From positions 1,860,001-1,924,000 of the forward strand of contig BSYQ01000013.1 of assembly GCA_030272585.1 (NCBI GenBank): 64,000 bases of DNA, in the 5' to 3' direction. Of the stretch, positions 34,622 to 45,770 are shown piece after piece (the first letter of the stretch is position 1; the number at the start of each line of letters is the position of its first letter). The notes beneath the pieces are model-generated. The model was given only the letters and a program-made list of their open reading frames with translations. It ran no database searches and was not told the DNA's origin. The stretch is from Bryopsis sp. KO-2023. Taxonomy: Eukaryota > Chlorophyta > Ulvophyceae > Bryopsidales > Bryopsidaceae. The translations under genes were made by a program, and so were the position numbers.

Positions 34622-37600
34622 ATGTTTCGCACGCTGTGGGGCTGCCTGTACGTGGCCTCGTTATTTGCGCTGCTTCGTGGAGAACAAATATTGGTAAAGG
34701 TAGGTGTGGAAACATGACGTCAAAAAATGACGGATCAGCGCTTGGTGTGACGTCCTGCCAAAAACGACCGTAGCCTTCCCGAGATCTACAGTTCGTGCTG
34801 GAACAGTGCATTGATCGGAGTGTTTTGGCGTCGCATATTCGCAGGATGGGACCGTGGTTAACGCTGACACTCAACGTCCGGCTGACGTCTTGGTCGAGAA
34901 CGGTCGAATAGTAAAAGTCGGACAAGATATCAAGGTAACAAGAACAGTTTCCCAAATGCCGCAGAATCAATCAACTCTTATTGTTGGGGAGTCCCCAGTG
35001 TATTTTTTTTCAGTTTTGCTGGGCCCAAAATGGCCCTAATTTTGCCTGTTTCATGTTGTTTGTGTCCTTTTGTGGCCCACAACTTATCTTATAAACAATC
35101 GTTCTGGCCCTTTCGTGGCCAAAAAAATTGCCAGTCGAATTTTTTTGGGGGCCACAACAATGGGCCCACAAAAAATTACACTGTTGGACAATGGTTTTTG
35201 GCTGTGACAGGTTGAAAAAAATTGAAAATTCCTCACACACAGATGAGAATCAAAGAGGGGTATAATGTATTGGATTCGATGAAATCACTTGCTGGATTCC
35301 ATTGCAAATTTCGATTCTACACAATCGAAGGGCTGCATTCAACAGTTTCTGTTTTTCTTGTTCTTTTTTTTTTTCCTTTCCCTTTCGCTTTCGCAAAGAC
35401 CCAATCGAAATCCAAGATCTCGTTCAATGGCCCGCAGCATTTATTCACTATTATTTTTTTTTTAAATAATATTTATTTATTTATTTATGCCATGATGCTG
35501 CCAGGCACCCCGTGGGGCAAGAGTTATCAATGCAAAAGGCAAATACGTCATGCCGGGGGGAATCGATCCACACACCCATCTGGAAATGCCGTTCATGGGC
35601 CAAGTCGCTTGCGATGATTTTTTTAGCGGACAAGCGGCGGCTCTGGCTGGAGGCACCACCATGCATATCGACTTTGCACTTCCCACAAATGGAGACCTCC
35701 TTCGAGGATTCGAGAACTACAAGGTTTTTCTTTCTTTTCAGAAAATTAGAGGGGGCACATGCGACCATTCATCGTTATTGTTATTGTTATTGTTATCGAT
35801 ATATATGTTCTGAAATGCTCCTCTGTGCGTGTGTGTGGATTCTTGGTGTGTTTTTTTTCAGAAAAAGGCAGAAAAGAGCTGCATGGATTATGGCTTCCAC
35901 ATGGCCATAACGACATGGAATGACAAGGTGTGTGATGACTAATGAGGGTCAAATTCACCAGTTTTTAATTTTTATTTTTGACTGTCTGTCCCTCGATTTT
36001 TTCTGTTCTTTCGTTTTCTATTTTGGTCTGAACTCAGGTTGCGTCAGACATGTAAACCCTCACTCTTTTGTTTTCAATTTGTCTGAACTCAGGTTGCGTC
36101 AGACATGGAAACCCTCACTCTTTTGTTTTCACTTTTGTCTGAACTCAGGTTGCATCAAACATTAAAACCCTCGCTCTTTTGTTTTCACTTTTGTTTGAAC
36201 TCAGGTTGCGTCAGATATGGAAACCCTCACGATGAAAGGAATCAACTCCTTCAAGTTCTTCATGGCCTACAAGGTGAGTGCTTCCTTTTGGACTTTCATG
36301 GATCGATGTCGATGAGTTTTTTTTTAACGTCGTATTGGAAAGAGAGAAAATTCAAGATGGTCGAGGTAAAAACGAAAGGAAATTAATGCTTTATGCAGGG
36401 TGCATTGATGGTGACTGATGAGCAGCTGTTGAACGGCTTCCAGAAATGCAAGGAAATCGGCGCCCTGCCTCAGGTGTTCAATTCGAACAATCGATTCCTG
36501 AACATGTCAGCAGAGTAATATAATTAATTTATTTTATTTTATTTTAATTTTATTTTTTTTGTACAATACCTGCAAAGGTATCAGGACGTCACACTTTCTC
36601 ATGCTTTATCACACTTTATCACACAAAAAAGTTGCTTACAGCCAACCTCACCTCCATAAAAATATGTGAAAGTGAATCAAGATCACTCATTGGGGCACAT
36701 GGAGCTTTCAACCTCAATGTATTAAGTTTGGAAAAAAAAAAAAAAATAGCGAGATGAGAATATTTTCTTATCGAAGGTTCATGCGGAAAACGGGGATGCG
36801 GTGGCGGCTGGACAGCAACGTGTTTTCGATGCTGGGATCACTGGTCCGGAGGGCCATCCTTTATCCAGGCCATCCATGCTGGAGGGCGAGGCGACTTCCA
36901 GAGCCATTCGACTGGCAGAATTTGTCAACGTCCCCCTGTATGTCGTACACGTCATGAGCATTGATGCCATGGAAGAGGTGAGGGGCATTCGTTTTCTCAA
37001 ACAGCATCTGTTTATTCTTTTATTTTGTTTTCTTTTTTTTTCCGATCAACCTTAAACCCTAAACCTTGAACCCTAGAGTCGTTGCATTTTTTTTCAATCT
37101 TAATTTGTTTTAGTTCTTTTTTCTGATTTTTTTCTGAATTTTTTTCTTTTTTTGGGAATCTTTTCTGGGAACCCATCTGCTGAATTTTTTTGATGGGTGG
37201 TGTTTGAGAAAGGTTTTTTTTTTCTTTAATAATGAAAAAAGGTTGCACGTGCCCAAGCTCGAGGGCAACGTGTGATTGGGGAGCCCGTGGCGTCTGGCCT
37301 GGCTCTCGATGAAACAAAGTGTTGGGATCCGGACTTTAAAATTGCTGCACAGTATGTCATGAGCCCACCCATCCGATCCGAGAAACACAGGTGAAAAAAA
37401 AACCGTTTCATTTTCCGAAAACCACCCATCCCCCAACGTTAGTTGCGCAACTTTGCTTTCCTTGCGAAAAAAGAAAATTAAAAAACATTTTTTCTGAGAG
37501 CCGAACAAATTTTCGACATGTTGGAAGCCTTCCGGAAAGATTGCTGTTCTTTCAATTACAGTGACGATTTGGCCTGTACATTATTTTTTTGTTGCTGTCG

Positions 37601-38887
37601 CATCTCTTTCATTGAATTGCTAATTTTTTATTTTTTTTATTTTTCATTTTTGCCATTTTTTTTTTGGGTTTCAGGGAAGCACTGAAGAAAGCACTGGCTG
37701 GGGGGATCCTCCACCTGGTTGCCACCGACCATGCTGTGTTCAATTCCACTCAAAAAGCCCTCGGTAAGCATGATTTCCGTGTCATCCCAAATGGAGTCAA
37801 CGGAATCGAAGAGCGCATGCATGTGGTTTGGGAAGAGATGGTGAACTCAGGTACAGTTCATTCATTCCAGAGTCATTCGCCAGGAAATATTGTATTTTTT
37901 AAAGAGAAAATTTCCCTACTTATTTTTCTTTCGATATTGCATCAGAAATTCATACATGCATACTTGCTGGGGTTGCCCCCCCCCCCCCCCCCTCGAAAAG
38001 CCCGTCGTTTCATGGTGCTGACTCACCTCCAGTTGAGTTGTGCCAATACACGTCATCGATGGAGTATCTATTATTAGATTCGACGAGAAAAAAAGGTGCC
38101 AACAAATTGCTTAATGTGTGTTTCCAAGGTTTGATGACCCCATCCGATTTCGTTCGGATCACCAGCACGACCGCCGCCAAGAGTTTCAACATTTACCCGC
38201 AAAAGGGAATCATAGCCGAAGGCTCCGATGCAGATATCATTGTGTTTGACCCCGAAATGAAGCACACGATTTCGGCAGCATCTCACCATTCCAGAATGGA
38301 TACGAACGTCTATGAAAACAAGTCCATCAAGGGAAAGGTAGGCTTCTGATTAATAATAACAATATTGAACGACTAGGGCTGAACGCCCCAACGTGTCCCC
38401 GTAGAATGACCTCACTAATGCAACCTAGCCTTCGTCTCCAGCCCATTCTATCCTCAGAAGGTGGGGGGTCTGCTTGCCAGGCACAATTCCCATGTTTTTT
38501 GTGAAAATAGAGCGGTGTGGAGTCTGGAATGTGGTTTTTGAGAATTAGTCGGGGGGTTGGAATCTGGGGGGCCATCAATATATAATTCACCCAGAATGCA
38601 AAAAATGAGGGACCACTCCACACCAGAAGCAATCAACGAACTGGAATTCACTCTCGTGTGTGTGTGTGGATTGTGGGTTGGACCAGGTTGTGGTGACGAT
38701 AAGCAGAGGAAGGGTGGTGTGGGAAAACGGTGAGTTGAATGTGGAACCCCGGACAGGGCGGTTCATCGAAATGAAGCCCTTTGGCAGCTTGTATGAGGGT
38801 TTGGAAAAGTCAGACAAAAAACGCATGAACCCCTACACACCAACACCAGTTCCCCGAGATGTCGACGAGAAAAAGGATGAGTTGTAG
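34622..38887 (+). CDS. PYD2: Dihydropyrimidinase with signal peptide and KDEL
   Basis: Opens the ring of dihydrouracil/dihydrothymine, the second step of reductive pyrimidine breakdown. Exons: 34622-34699, 34845-34934, 35505-35723, 35862-35927, 36205-36273, 36399-36473, 36777-36977, 37242-37390, 37675-37850, 38129-38337, 38687-38887. All are GT-AG and in phase, giving 510 residues, the usual length. The N-terminus is a hydrophobic signal peptide (MFRTLWGCLYVASLFALLRG). Metal ligands: HTH in GGIDPHTHLEM, the conserved Lys in GINSFKFFMAYKG (carboxylated in the family), His in VHAENGD and in YVVHVMS, and Asp in ATDHAVFN. The protein ends KKDEL, a canonical ER-retrieval signal. Plant PYD2 is described as an ER/secretory enzyme, which fits. 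Strong similarity to plant PYD2 throughout (from memory). Exon 5 is preceded by three partial copies of its own 3' splice site. Confidence 0.96.
36026..36232 (+). repeat. ~56-bp tandem repeat carrying the exon-5 splice acceptor
   Basis: Four units start at about 36026, 36081, 36137 and 36193. Each carries gt(c/t)tgaactcag, then the first ~25 bases of exon 5 (gttgcgtcaga...aaaccctc) and a T-rich linker. Only the last unit continues into the open exon at 36205. The first copy would hit a stop after five codons, and the others run out of frame. Confidence 0.9.
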
Positions 38888-39126
38888 CCCTGAACAGACA
38901 GACCTCAGCTGAGTTTTTTTAGTGTTGGTTCAGCAGAGAGGGCAAGGGGTATAGAATCCTGTTAGTTTTTCAGTTATATATCGTTCTCTTCATGGTCAGG
39001 TTGTAATTTTTTTTCTTGGATATCCAAAAAAAAGATATCAGAAGGGGGAGGAAGGGTTGGGTTTGAAATTTCAGTACACTGAACCAACAACTACAGAGAC
39101 TGCCACAGAGACTACTCACTGCTTTT
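38888..39126 (+). other. Dihydropyrimidinase 3' UTR / spacer
   Basis: Short spacer between the dihydropyrimidinase stop and a minus-strand exon that reads towards it. T-rich, with nothing further recognised. Confidence 0.4.
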
Positions 39127-39328
39127 TCAGGCAGCGCCCAATATTCGCCATGCCATGATTGAACATGGGCTCATGGGAATTTCCACATTCTGGGGCTTAA
39201 ATTCCCAAATCTGCACCAGGTCACTGCAGTCTTTTATATTCCACATAGGTCGGGTGAGCACACGTTTTTCAGTGAAGGCCCCAAAACCATAGTAGTTTAT
39301 ACCCTCCACATGGGAGTTGAGGAGGTTC
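39127..39328 (-). CDS. Orphan terminal exon, unidentified protein
   Basis: A minus-strand frame of 66 codons from a clean acceptor (ccttttcag/GAACCTC) to a stop at 39127. It includes VEGINYYGFGAFTEKRVLTR, MWNIKDCSDLVQIWEF and IPMSPCSIMAWRILGAA. The composition is strongly protein-like (several Trp, Cys and Tyr), so I believe it was or is coding. I cannot name it. No upstream exon in a matching phase was found before the DUF3611 gene at 39764, so it may be an alternative last exon of that gene or a gene relic. Confidence 0.45.
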
Positions 39329-39763
39329 CTGAAAAGGTCAATGAAACCTTACTGCAGTACTTCACTCACCCACAAAAAACAATTCCATGTTCGGCATAAG
39401 AATTCATAGGCTCCATTGGATAGGTTCAGAAGCTTGTTAGGAACACCAGATAAAACACACACACACTCGTATGGCAATTGAGAACACAAATCGGACAGAA
39501 AGGCACGATCTTATTTTCCACACTTCAAACTCAAACCAAGCTGAGGGGGGGGGGTCAACAAATGGATGGCACTCACAACTGATCATTTCAGGCAAAAAAG
39601 AAAGTACAAAGGAAATTGACTTACAAAGCAAAAAAATACGACATGGCAAAGGCTTCTCTGCAACCTAGCCCCCCTTTTTTCCAAATACCGTCTTCCGCCG
39701 CCATCTCGAAAAAAAAACACAAAAACAATGCCACGCGTTCGCACACACTCCCTCAAAAAATAT

Positions 39764-41746
39764 CTACCCGAACAAAATTTGCCACAAGGATTTTTCTCGG
39801 AGTTTAACCATCATCCAGAGAGACAGCACGAGACCGATAAAATGGGACAGTGTGGTGTTGGTGGAAGCTTGCAGCAGAAAGACGTCGAACGCCAACACGG
39901 GGTTCCATGAACCCGCTCCCCCAGAGAGAAAAGGATTGGCCGTCGTGTTAGTCAGGGTTTTTGCCAGGAGCAGCCCCACAGATGCTTGCAAACCTACGAT
40001 TGCCGACCCCAGTCCGATCACAGCAATCGACGCACTCTGGAAGAGAGAATTCACCACCTGTGGATCCATATGCATTCATATTCAGTTCGGTAACCTCACC
40101 GTTCTGGCGGCTACTCCACACGTATCGTCGCGGTTAAAAATCCTAACAGGTACAAAGGTTTTATTGTGCGGAGCACCTTCCCTCAAATTCCACCCATCTA
40201 GAACTAATTTTCAAAAACAACGGTAGAGGATCAGACGGCCTTTTGGAAAATCATTGTCATGCAATCCACCCCCTCGCACAAATTCCACTCAGCAAATCAA
40301 AACCTCGCCAATGTCCGATCCTAGTTGCACCGAACGGGTTTCACTACCCCTCGTTCGACTCTTTCGCCTTTTTCCCAGGATCGAGTGAAATACTGAACTG
40401 AATGTTGCCCTGGAGGTAAAAAAAATTCGAACAGGGAATCCATGCGTGGCTGTGAATGAACTCCCCAGTTCGTCAATGCAGGGCTTTTTTTGAAAGGAAT
40501 GAAATGCTGAGGTGTGGAACTGTGCGAGTGGGCTTCTGAAAACGATAACATGACTCTGACCTTTCGCGTCGCATCATTTCCACCAGGCAATTTCTTTTTG
40601 CCTTTATATTTTCAACCACCACCTCATGTTCAAGCCCAATTTCCCACAAATCACAAAACAGATCTAGAAAAACGGTCGTGGTTATTCCCCCACCATACGA
40701 AAATTTCCTTCCGAAATATGATCGGCTTCTGCAGGGTTTGTTTTTTTCTGGCCGTTTGGCTAATTTATTTTTTTATTTTTTTTCCCACCTGCTCCTTGGT
40801 GACTTTCTGAACCTCCACTCCCGGGGGAGCTTCGAGATACTCTTGCATTTTTCTCGAAGTACGAACGAACATGAAGGATTTGAAAGTGGCAATGAAGGAA
40901 GCGATCGTACTGAACGTCGTCAAGTACAGAGCTATTTGGGGACCTGCCTGCGCCATTCAAACCTGTCTTGATGTTCATTCCAATAAAAACAAAAAAAACA
41001 AAAAGAAAGAAAGGCAAAAGGGGGGGGGGGACTGTATTGCAACTTCACCACCACGGAATTGCTACCAGCAGTGCTGTTGGATGGTACTGGGTTTGATATC
41101 TTAAAAAGCAACAATCAATATTGCAGCAAGGGGTGGAGTTCATATGAAAGGGAGAAAAGCTCGACACTGGTTGAAAGGAATGTAGCCAAGAGAGGTGGAA
41201 AGTCGATTCATTTGCCCACCTCCGCTGTGAAGGCCACCGAAAAGATCAAAACCACGGAAGACGTTAAGCTGAGCGCGAGCTGCGACCAGAATCCCAACCA
41301 CCCGTATCGGCGTAGCGCAAAGATCGCACGCGACAGCTGTTTGGACGCCTTGGGAGGGAATTTTTCATCGATCTCCTCGCTTTCCTCGACGGGATCCTCG
41401 GGAGCCGTCGTCGAAGTAGCTGCCGCCGCTGTGCACTCCAACACCTATCGATACGAAAAGAACAGACCACAACCTCATTGGAACCGGACGTCACCAAAAA
41501 AACCTCCTACTGAGCGGCGCGACGGCATCACCCCCCACAGCATCCTCACCGACAAGAAAAGCCATGGGAAAACCGACACGATACCTGTTCCCTGCTACGT
41601 TGTGAGGGCGAGATCAGAGGGGCGAATCGATTGGCTCTGCGCGTCAGGGTGGCCAGTCGACTGGTCGCGGAGGAAACGCCGTAGGACGGGCATCCTTTCA
41701 ATACCCGGCTGGGGAGCAATTGCCCTCCGATTCCAATGATCGACAT
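39764..41746 (-). CDS. DUF3611 plastid membrane protein
   Basis: Member of the DUF3611 family of plant, algal and cyanobacterial membrane proteins; the molecular role is not known. Exons: 41585-41746, 41220-41444, 40789-40947, 39764-40057. All splice sites are GT-AG, all phase 0, giving 279 residues. The first ~55 residues are Ser/Arg-rich with few acids (MSIIGIGGQLLPSRVLKGC...) and look like a chloroplast transit peptide. An acidic linker (PEDPVEESEEIDEK) follows. Four membrane segments: around WLGFWSQLALSLTSSVVLIF, IALYLTTFSTIASFIATF, IGLGSAIVGLQASVGLLLAK and LSHFIGLVLSLWMM. The VVNSL...VGLLLAKTL and FDVFLLQASTNTTLSHF stretches match family signatures I remember. It is transcribed divergently from HROB. 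Confidence 0.88.
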
Positions 41747-42000
41747 TGCGGTTGCGCTCCTACAAACAGCCCAGCCTCAGGGGTTCGCCAATAACGCATA
41801 CGGACAAAAAAATAAAAATTGAGGGCTACGTTGACTCAGTTTTGCACGGATATCGCGTCGATCTGAGTTTCTGGCAAACGCGGAAATTCGGCATCGAGGG
41901 AGCAGGGCGTCCGTTTGCAAGCACACGGAAACAGCGATACAGAAGAGTTGAAAGTCAACCAGACGCTGTTCCAATCCACAAGGAGAGAAGTTCATCAGGG
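41747..42000. promoter_or_regulatory. Shared (bidirectional) promoter region
   Basis: Only 254 bp separate the start codons of DUF3611 (minus) and HROB (plus). No TATA box is evident. The stretch is GC-richer than the introns and contains several CpG. The boundaries are the two start codons; a start farther left for HROB would overlap the other gene's first exon. Confidence 0.5.
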
Positions 42001-45000
42001 ATGAATGACATAGACGCGCTCGAGATTGATTCTGACGAGGAGCCCAGGGAAAGAAAGAGGAAGAAAACGGCGGAAGGATTCACGGTGCCCGTTTCGTTAG
42101 CGCTTGGAGCGTCTCCGACGGTTGGTCAAAGCGTGGCGGCGTCTCGCGCCTTGCCTCCGTTCGATAAAAGCAACGCCGACGGAAACGCAAACCGAAACCG
42201 AGGGAGCGATGGGGACGTCATCGCAAGCTTATTCGGTGGAGAGGGGGCATTTCGGAATAACTCGGAGGTAGATCCCATAACAGCTCTCTTCCAACGAGCA
42301 AAACAAGGACAACCCGAACGAAAACGTCCGGAAGCCGCTGCTGCTGCGGGCACCTCCGCCCCACCAACGAGGCCGACGTCTCAGAAAATGTCAGACAGCA
42401 GGGATGGCATGCGCTCCGACAGACCTCAGGAGAAGGTAACGCACGACGAGATGCGAAATCCCAAACCCCTGACTATGAGTGCCAGTTCAAAAGATCTCTG
42501 CTTCCCTGTTTCAAAGCTGCTAGTTTCAAGTGACCTTGGGTTGATGGGATAGGTCCACACTACAGCTAGATTTGTGATGTATTCTGAGAGCTTTTTTTCC
42601 CTGTTTTTTTGTCTCCCGACCCAGTGAGTCACTCAGGGTTTGCTTTTTTTCTTTCCATCAGTGCCATGCATTTTCAGCGGGATATGATATACCTGGTCCG
42701 GCGGGTCGATTGCAGCGGGCTCTAGCTAGGGATGCACCCTTTTCCATGGGGGGAAATCGGGTGGCCAAAAAACCGAGATCCAATCAGGAGGGTTTCGACA
42801 TCAGTTTCCTATCCAATGCATGGACTGCTGGCTCCCAGGCAATCGGCCAGGAGCAACTCACACCAAGTAGGTTTCTTTTTTTTTTTGCTGTTGGGGCATC
42901 CCCCTTGAAACCTGGTTGCTAAACAGGATGGTCGAACCCTAATGACTCTCTCTTGTGGCAGATTTCGGGCATGTTTCCATCAAGAAAGCGCTTTCCCAAA
43001 CTTCGCACGAAAAAATCAAACAGGTCAGACCAAAACCACATGGAAGATGCTTGTAAGGGGGTGGTCGATGGAACACCCACTCCCCCACCCAAAAAAAATA
43101 ATAAGAAAAAAAAACACTAGCTTTTAACATGTGATATTTTTTTGACCTCATCCTCGAAAATTTTGCACTGCAGCCACCCAGAATTGATTGGAAAAACCCA
43201 GTGAAAACGCAATTGATGCTTTCCAGATGCTAGTTTTCGTGGCTGATGTTCGGCCCAATGGGGAGCAATCCGCCTTTGCTAGAGTCAAGGTGAGTTATGT
43301 CAATGTAACGAAGAGGCGTCAAGTTTTCTCAGATTGCCTGATCAGTAAATCAGTACAGTCAGCAATGGATCCATCACAATGACAGATTCCGTGTGTGCCG
43401 TTTTTGTTTTATTTACTTAAAAAAAACAAAACTTAATTTACTTAAATTTTTTTTAGTGAATTGATGTTTTTTTGGGGGGGACATCTACTTATATATGCAT
43501 ATATATACATGAGGGACATAGCCTGATGTCTTGAATTGAATAAATGAGAGGAGGGATTCATGCGGCATTGGCATTTTTGTTTTTTGTGTCAGTACCATAG
43601 ACAAATTGGATTGGCTTGATGAGAAAGCTTCGTACTCATCAGGATTTGCACCCCTCATCAATCATTTTTTTTTCACCCTTCAGGATCCCACAGGGAGCAT
43701 GGGAGCCATATTGCATCAAACCACACTCGCTGCACACCCAAACATATCATCGGGGGCCGTATTAGTTCTCAAGGAGGTGTGTGTGTGTGTCGGAATCTTT
43801 CTTACATGTCGGCGTTTTGACCTTTCGGTATATCACACCCCATTGATCGTAATTTCTGGGGGGGGGGGGTTCCATTGATCGTGTCCTCTGCATCTGAATC
43901 CCCAAGTCTCAAGTCCGTACAACTGTTCACTCTCTAATTGTGTATCAGCTGGCAGTATTCTCCTCTACCCCGATTCAAACCCTAGACCTATCGGCCTTCC
44001 ACTCCAAACTTTCAGGCAGTTTAATCGTCTTACCCAGGACGTATGTGTTTGTGCATGCCTGTCGGGCGGTTCCGGTTCATTTCAACTTTTCTGAGCTGCT
44101 GTTTGAATGTCCTTCCCCTGATGCATAAGCAGCCAAAAAAAAAACAACTGGAAATCGACCATCGTTCTGAAAGAAACAGCGGAACCCCTCCTGCCAGATT
44201 AGTTCGTTTTTATTTGTTTAATTCTTTCCGGTGATCGTTGTTTTCTGGTGCTTGATGAACAGGTGACGGTGTTCTCCCCATCACCCGACATTGCTTATTT
44301 ATGCATAATGCCTGGGACCATCAAAAAGGTACCCAACGTGGGGTGTCCACTCGAATAAGATCTCCCCAAACCTTCCTTGATATAACCTTGTTCTGCTATG
44401 CTTGAACAAGGTCCCTCACCTGGAATGAACACGCTGATACTCTCCCTGCACTGGGACATCGCAGCGCCCATTAGACATGGATCGACAAAATTGTTAGGTT
44501 TCAGTTAACTTCGATCAGATTTTTTTTTTCTATGTTTTTCGGTGGCTGAGTCAATATCAAATATGTTCAAATCATAAAATATTTGGAACTTTCAATCCAT
44601 ACGTATTTTTTCCTGTGGGGAGCAAGAAAGACAAAGTTTTTTTTCCCGGATGTGACAGGTACTGAGAGAATCCTCGGACGATCCAACACTCACAGCCGAC
44701 ACCCTGCACCAGCGTTTGAACTCCTGCTCCTCCCCCCAAGCTCAACAGAACGGGATCCACTCACAATTCCCCCTCCATATATCAGGGTCTTTTCCGTCAA
44801 AATCGAGACCATCACCATGGACGAATCGACCGGTCGTTCCGATCGCAACTCAAACCACTGCCTCATCACAATGCACCCCTACCACCACCTCCAGCATTGA
44901 CGACGTGTTGAATCAATTTCGTGACACCCCGAATCGCTCCTCCTTGCAGTGGCCTGGCAGGGTAGGGGGGGGGGGTGCTGGTGGTGGTGGTGGTGGATAT

Positions 45001-45432
45001 ATATCCTTGGATTTGGAAATGGGGCCTGGTGATGTGCAGGAAAGGCGGAGGAGGTCTTGCAAAACTATGCCACCTCCACCTCCGAGGTCTACTGCCCAAA
45101 CGTCTGATTCCATTGCTTCTTGTAATAACAGGCCAAGTGCGGTCCCTGGGGCAGCTCCGGTTAAAGTGGAGGAGGGGGGTGGAGTACGGGGAGGTAAGGA
45201 AAGCGTTGACCACAGTCCAGAAAATGTGCTGGATTTGTTTGAAGAGGTGAGGGAGTGCTACGGGATGTCGACACAATCTCCGCTGAGGCCTTGCGTTCAA
45301 CAAGAAATGGGTTTTTCCGGAGCGTACCAATCGAAAGAAATAAGTTTGGATGATGCTTTTACACAGAAAAGAACTGAGACGAAAGCGAATGGAAATCAGG
45401 ACATACGCAAGCATTTCCCCCCAAAAATATAG
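42001..45432 (+). CDS. HROB: HROB (MCM8IP / C17orf53-like) recombination OB-fold protein
   Basis: Binds and activates the MCM8-MCM9 helicase for DNA synthesis after strand invasion (family knowledge). Exons: 42001-42435, 42662-42866, 42962-43023, 43227-43289, 43684-43776, 44263-44328, 44659-45432. All are GT-AG and in phase, giving 565 residues. The acidic N-terminus MNDIDALEIDSDEEPRERKR is followed by a disordered Ser/Pro-rich part. Exon 2 has the conserved PGPAGRLQR motif. Exons 4-6 form the OB-fold (DUF4539): MLVFVADVRPNGEQSAFARV, then DPTGSMGAILHQTTLAAHPN, SGAVLVLKE and VTVFSPSPDIAYLCIMPGTI. The C-terminal exon is disordered, with a Gly-rich run and polyproline. The start at 42001 is preferred because the open frame farther upstream overlaps the divergent gene's promoter. 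Confidence 0.88.
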
Positions 45433-45578
45433 CGGATACAGAGATTGTCTGGAGGGAGGCCATAGTAGTCAGAATGGGTTTTGTTTCGTTCTCAACTGTT
45501 AACGATTTCATGCTGAAAAACCCGCAAGTTTAATACTAGAGTTTCATTTGGTGATACATGGACAAACGATGCACACAG

Positions 45579-45770
45579 TAGCTGTTGGATTTCTGGATAT
45601 TTGTCACGTTTCTGGTTATATTATTGTAGCTGTTGGGTTTCTGGATATTTGTCACGTGTCTGGTTATATTATTGTAGCTGTTGGGTTTCTGGATATTTGT
45701 CACGTTTCTGGTTATATTATTGCAGCTGTTGGGTTTCTGGATATTTGTCATGTTTCTGGTTATATTATTG
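45579..45770. repeat. 48-bp minisatellite, four copies
   Basis: Four head-to-tail 48-bp units starting at 45579, 45627, 45675 and 45723, nearly identical. Because 48 is a multiple of three, the plus frame repeats a 16-residue unit (VAVGFLDICHVSGYII). The units sit just downstream of the HROB stop, probably in its 3' UTR. No start or splice site ties the frame to a gene. Confidence 0.92.

Noticed and set aside
34399..34632. Minus-strand 77-codon frame over the dihydropyrimidinase promoter
   Set aside because: It overlaps the start region of a well-supported gene, has no motif, and its reading frame has no matching splice sites.
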